Positions 60,219 to 64,000 of a DNA stretch of 64,000 nt are shown here, one piece after another. The stretch is from Mycogone perniciosa (lineage: Eukaryota; Ascomycota; Sordariomycetes; Hypocreales; Hypocreaceae): contig JAOALB010000062.1 in NCBI GenBank assembly GCA_025331125.1, positions 62,001-126,000 on the forward strand. Reading direction: 5' to 3'. The position numbers and the translations under genes are program-made. The notes under the pieces are model-generated. The model saw only the letters and a list, made by a program, of their open reading frames with translations. It did not search any database and was not told the origin of the DNA. Position 1 is the stretch's first letter, and the number at the start of each line of letters is the position of its first letter.

Positions 60219-61028
60219 CTACACCAAAGTCTTTCCGCCGTCCACAACAATAACAGTTCCCGTAGCAAAGCTGTTCTTCATACAATAAATATATGCCTCA
60301 GCTAGCTCCTCTGGCGTTCCCACGGTATTTGTAAGTGAATTCTTCTTGAAGTCTTCCAGCACGGTAGGAAGCCTGTCTTGAGGGATATCGGAAAATAACT
60401 CCGTGTGGACAGCACCAGGCGAGACGGTGTTTACACGGACAGGCTTCAGATCAACGGCCAAACCACGCGCAAGACCCTCGATGGCACCGCAAGTAGATAT
60501 CATAGCGGCCCAGCCAGGCGGCGGCCTATTGAGAGCAACACCGCTCGTCAGCGTAAGCGAGCTGCTGATGGATTGGTTGGTGTAGTTGGGGAGAAGCTTG
60601 GCTAGGATGGCTGGGGCGACAGCTCGCACAAGGTTGTTCTCTTGGAGGGCCTCGACGGTGACTTCTGCGATCTTGGGCACCTTGAGTGGCGGGCCAGCTG
60701 TGAAGACGACATGGTCCAGCAAGCGGGTACGACCAGCCGTGGCGAAATCAAGGGTCTTGGTGAGGTTCTCTTCCAGCTTGACTGCGTCTGCGAGATCGCA
60801 TGTAACGCCAGAAACAGAAGAGGGGTTATTGATACCCTTGGCGGTAATTCCTGTGCGGAGACGGTCCAGGGCAGTAGACAGCTTCGTCTCGTTTGAGCTG
60901 CTCACGATAACTTCGGCGCCGTGCTCAAGAGCTGCTTCGGCGACGCTGAAGCCGATGCCAGTTGAGCCGCCGAGGACCAGAAGACGCTGGTTTTGCAGCT
61001 TAGAGACGTAGCGAAGTGCTTGCGGCAT
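60219..61028 (-). CDS. Short-chain dehydrogenase/reductase without the usual YxxxK
   Basis: Single-exon Rossmann-fold protein of 269 residues. The cofactor site LLVLGGSTGIGFSVAEAALE, the later CDLADA, and the C-terminal RVNTVSPGAVHTELFSDIP and TGTVIVVDGG show the classical SDR fold. The central Ser remains (SLTLTSGVALN), but the segment that should carry the catalytic Tyr and Lys reads GWAAMISTCGAIEGLARGLA, where the usual pattern is YxxxK before GAVEGL. The Tyr position appears to be Met and the Lys position Cys. Fungal SDR subfamilies with similar RPPPGW-type segments exist to my recollection. Function unknown. Confidence 0.8.
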   Translation of the reverse strand: MPQALRYVSKLQNQRLLVLGGSTGIGFSVAEAALEHGAEVIVSSSNETKLSTALDRLRTGITAKGINNPSSVSGVTCDLADAVKLEENLTKTLDFATAGRTRLLDHVVFTAGPPLKVPKIAEVTVEALQENNLVRAVAPAILAKLLPNYTNQSISSSLTLTSGVALNRPPPGWAAMISTCGAIEGLARGLAVDLKPVRVNTVSPGAVHTELFSDIPQDRLPTVLEDFKKNSLTNTVGTPEELAEAYIYCMKNSFATGTVIVVDGGKTLV

Positions 61029-61372
61029 AGTTGTACCTTAAGTGATGTATCTGAGGAATTCGAGGCGATTGCTGAGCAAGGTTGATGGATGTGAAGGGAT
61101 ATTGAAGAACCGCTGGCTGCTGTAGTGCTGAATGGTAATGACCAACCGTCGGACATGAAGCCATTCTTCTCCGATGGCCAACAAACTCCGAATGAAAGAG
61201 CCCTGCTGTCAATTGGTCTGTTTCATGACGTTATGAGCGGCGGGCCTTGCATAAGTGGGATCTCTCAAACACCCATGTCGCCTGAACGACCCAAGGACGG
61301 AGAATTAGATACGATTTACGGAGTTGTACTCCATAGATCGCGAAGCATCTAGTTAACTCTGGACAATATTCC
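61029..61372. promoter_or_regulatory. Promoter region of the SDR gene
   Basis: 344 bp between the SDR start and the 3' end of the ASCH gene. No element was identified. Confidence 0.4.
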
Positions 61373-61837
61373 CTATAAATCATCCTTGCGGTCTAACACC
61401 AACTTTTGTTCCCGCCAATCCACATCCCGGGCCATCACCATAGGTAGGTAAACCACGCCTCTTGGCGCCGCTTTGAAACCGAAGTTTGCTCGCATCTTCG
61501 CGAGAGATATGGGCTGGCGAAGTTGGTAAACGGAGAGGATCTTGTAGGCAAAGTCATGTCTGTCCCAATCCTTGTGCCGCGAGTTGAATTCGGCATTTCC
61601 GAGTCCGTCTTCTTCGAGGGGCTCGTCTCCGGGATTGCGCGTGCGAGCAGGGAGAATTTCGCAGACGTGCGTGATGCTAGAGTGCGGCGCGGTGCGATAG
61701 AACCAAATTCTCTTGACGGTGGGCTTGAGTCGGTAAGTTCGGAACTCGTAGCTTTTGGTTCCGTCCACGATTTGATCCATGTAGGGATCTTGCAAACCGA
61801 GGACGACGTCAGTGGGGAGGGTCTTGGGCTTCGGCAT
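61373..61837 (-). CDS. ASCH/PUA-like domain protein
   Basis: 154 residues in one exon. The opening VVLGLQDPYMDQIVDGTKSY, followed by EFRTYRLKPTVKRIWFY, is the pattern of an ASCH domain (a beta-barrel related to PUA that often binds RNA or modified bases): a hydrophobic strand, a helix with DGTKxxEFR, and a basic pair. PISLAKMRANFGFKAAPRGV near the end agrees with a fungal family of such small proteins. The target is not known. A (TG)n tract lies at 61854-61868, just upstream of the start. Confidence 0.7.
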   Translation of the reverse strand: MPKPKTLPTDVVLGLQDPYMDQIVDGTKSYEFRTYRLKPTVKRIWFYRTAPHSSITHVCEILPARTRNPGDEPLEEDGLGNAEFNSRHKDWDRHDFAYKILSVYQLRQPISLAKMRANFGFKAAPRGVVYLPMVMARDVDWREQKLVLDRKDDL

Positions 61838-62860
61838 GATGAAGATGTGCGCTTGTGTGTGTGTGTGTACAGATTAAGGGGGGCGGGTGATGTTTATATC
61901 AAAGGGGATAAAATGATGAGTCCCGTTGAAGATTAAAGTGCATAATGACATGAGACATGAGATAGATCCAAAGCATAGAAACTTGAACCTGTACCTGACA
62001 AAAATCAGTGTTTAAAAGTCTATATGAATGTCAGGCATCTCAAACAATTAATTCTTGATGTTTTTTTACCACAGTTCATTTCGTGGCGCGTGAGAGGTCT
62101 TTTTTGGGTCCGCGTCTACGGAGCAAAATAGCCGTAATTAATGTCACTGATCTGTTCCCATTTCGCCATCAACATCACCAGAAAACCTCAATATCCCCGC
62201 AGATTTGCTGCTTATTATCCTTGCTATCTATCTCATGGCCCTAAGCCAGGAGTCGCTTGATCGCGTGTCATGGGGCTTCTGAGCAATGTCTTTGTCTTTG
62301 TGACAATCCAGAATAAGTCTTCCTGAGTTGGACAAATGGATGTTTTACAGTTCTCATGGCGGGGCTTCCCGTCTGTTAGTGGATTCACTAATGGTGACTA
62401 GGCCAGGTGAAGCCCTGTAGCATCCATCAGCCAATTTTTTATCGTTGATGATTGGAGCCGGGATTCAGGGGTTCGTTGATATGCTTATTGATCCATTTGC
62501 CATTTCCGGTCTTTTTACGGAGTAATATTAAGTCGTATTTGACCTCTCCTTGGAAACACCAGAATACGCACAAGAGCAAACAATTCATGATCGTACGAAG
62601 TACACGGGTGCACTATTCAGGCTTTTTGCAATTTAGGGTTTAGAGTTTTAGAGTCAAAACCAGGCTTTGTCACATATGTTGCCTCGAGGCTCATTCTGCC
62701 TCTCTGCCTCGGGATATCTCCCTTCTTCCTAGTTTTCGTCTTTCTTCCCTAGTCTTCATTTTGTGTTTTTGTATTGTCTTTCATTTTTCTTCTCTTGTCT
62801 CTAAGCTCTAGGCAATCTGCACAAAGTAACCCCCAAAGTCAGCCCGCTCAAAAGTTAGCC
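61838..62860. other. Intergenic region
   Basis: Promoter side of the ASCH gene and of the gene at 62861. A TACGGAGTA copy at 62516-62524 and a CT-rich tract at 62690-62800 are the only features noticed. Confidence 0.5.
61854..61868. repeat. (TG)n microsatellite
   Basis: Short TG run about 20 bp upstream of the ASCH gene start; it may lie in its 5' UTR. Confidence 0.8.
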
Positions 62861-63310
62861 ATGGATTTCGACAGACAGATCGATCTGGCCCTTACGAAGG
62901 CCAAAGGCTGCTTCGATGAATCATCCTTTTCCACTATCGGCAATGGGTTTCGGATATCCTGTCTGACTCACGCGGTCGGACAAATGCTTGGTGACAACCC
63001 AAACACGAGCGGCCCTAACCCCGGATATACGTCACCGGTCTCGACTGAGGACTTCCTTTCTAAAACTGTTTGCATCTTTAGTCACACTTTCTCCGATTCC
63101 TTGAGGGATAAATTCAAAGAATTTGATGCCCTTTGCGGCGAGCCGTTAGCTGATGCCTTTATGTCGACTTTCTCGTGCGAACGGTGGGCATATATTATCG
63201 TTGAGAATGTACTCGATGCTTGTCTCTCAAAAGAAGTGGCTGCCCAAAATCACCTGTTTCTCGAAGAAAAAGAACTTCTCAATGCTAGAAACCTCGCGTG
63301 GTGGCAATGA
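62861..63310 (+). CDS. Hypothetical protein or first exon of the right-edge gene
   Basis: From ATG 62861, just after a CT-rich promoter-like tract, 149 codons are open: MDFDRQIDLALTKAKGCFDE, then DFLSKTVCIFSHTFSDSLRD and ERWAYIIVENVLDACL. Composition is clearly protein-like. I recognise no domain. It may be the first exon of the gene whose end lies beyond position 64000, but I found no splice pair that joins them in frame. Confidence 0.5.
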   Translation: MDFDRQIDLALTKAKGCFDESSFSTIGNGFRISCLTHAVGQMLGDNPNTSGPNPGYTSPVSTEDFLSKTVCIFSHTFSDSLRDKFKEFDALCGEPLADAFMSTFSCERWAYIIVENVLDACLSKEVAAQNHLFLEEKELLNARNLAWWQ

Positions 63311-63642
63311 AACACCTGTGGCTCAAAAGGGAATCCCCGAGGCACATCCAACGCCCGTTCCTATTACGCAAGTTCAATTAAAAGGTTCTACTCTCAAGCA
63401 GGGCTGAGTTAATAATGAATCGATTGCAGATATAATCGAGTTTGAGACTTTCTTTCCCCGGAAACGCACCAGTCTTCCATGGCACAGCCTTTCACCTTCA
63501 AAGCACCTGCTCTCAAGAAGTCGTGGACGAGGTTCTGGGCACTAATCTAACGACGGTGGCTCGCAATTGCGGGAAGACTCAAATCTTTCCAAATGCAAAT
63601 TATGCTGGAATCTACACATCGTTCTCCTCCCCCCCCCCAGTC

Positions 63643-64000
63643 TGCACCTCTCCAAAAGTCATTCCAGATGCGAAATCAAGACTTCCGGGGCGTTCTGCTC
63701 CTCAAATTCGACTCTAATCGGCCCACACCAGAAGGTCTCTCGTCGTATCAGATTCCTGTTGACCAGGAGTCGGCGTGGCAGATAACAGCCTTCACATGGG
63801 TATCTCTTACTAGAGATATCTGGACGGATGGGCTGAAGAAGATCCACGGACAGGACTCAGAAAGTTATCCGGATATTGTTCACGGCAAGAACTTGCCACC
63901 TCTTCATGAACAACTTAGCAAATTCCCGTGCAACAAGGCCCTATTATGGCAAACTGCATGGATGAGCGAGGATGCCGCCAAAGCTCTCAACAAGCGAATT
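63643..64000 (+). CDS. Coding exon of an unidentified gene, cut by the window edge
   Basis: After a pyrimidine tract ending CCCCCCCCCCAG (a strong acceptor at about 63642), one frame stays open to the last base for about 119 codons: LQKSFQMRNQDFRGVLLLKF, then SAWQITAFTWVSLTRDIWTD and LWQTAWMSEDAAKALNK. Amino-acid use looks like a genuine protein. No family was recognised. Upstream exons probably lie in 62861-63600; the 3' end is missing. Confidence 0.5.

Noticed and set aside
1..64000. CRISPR arrays, insertion sequences, rRNA genes, transposon ORFs
   Set aside because: None seen; the eukaryotic gene structure makes the bacterial classes irrelevant, and no reverse transcriptase, integrase or transposase motif was recognised.

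Overview
The window is nuclear DNA from a filamentous ascomycete (Pezizomycotina). The evidence is short GT-AG introns of roughly 40-160 bp, gene-dense stretches of conserved eukaryotic housekeeping genes on both strands, a multi-exon fungal highly reducing polyketide synthase, a fungal Dicer-like 2, a DUF7514-type protein and a NACHT-ankyrin (NLR-like) relic. The class is not settled. GET1 and the proteasome alpha-2 subunit with its inserted loop read to me as closest to Sordariomycete-type sequences, but that is an impression, not a search result.

Layout. 1-8 kb: a conserved coiled-coil protein (1848-3092) and a DUF7514 gene that carries two in-frame TAA codons (4166-5917). 8-12.2 kb: an unrecognised F-box-like-sized protein and a decayed NLR-type ankyrin gene that has lost its whole NACHT domain. 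12.8-22.3 kb: sphingosine-1-phosphate lyase, an MNN10/MNN11-family glycosyltransferase, a RING-CH membrane E3 ligase, proteasome subunit PRE8 and an RCC1-repeat protein. 23.7-32.6 kb: one large HR-PKS (KS-AT-DH-MT-ER-KR-ACP, 15 introns) with a single 8-bp frameshift in the AT domain. 32.6-36.5 kb: a gene-free, AT-rich stretch rich in a TACGGAGTA motif. 36.5-41.2 kb: an intact Dicer-like 2. 41.4-54 kb: a compact housekeeping block (NRK1, PTH2, UTP7, TSR1, GET1, a PTAR1-like protein and an F-box gene with a frameshift). 54.8-64 kb: a small coiled-coil gene, a GPI-anchored aspartic protease, an atypical SDR, an ASCH-domain protein and a partly visible gene at the right edge.

How the genes fit together. 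Several pairs are divergent and share short promoters: NRK1/PTH2, UTP7/TSR1 (both 40S/90S ribosome biogenesis factors), GET1/PTAR1-like and RING-CH/PRE8. The PKS stands alone: no tailoring enzyme, transporter or pathway regulator that I recognise lies next to it.

The most striking features that single-gene annotation does not explain are two. First, a 9-bp motif TACGGAGTA/TACTCCGTA occurs about thirty times, almost only in non-coding DNA and sometimes as perfect 16-bp palindromes. Second, accessory genes repeatedly carry one or two clean lesions (DUF7514, NLR relic, PKS, F-box) while the housekeeping genes are intact. I did not find a clearly new multi-gene system.
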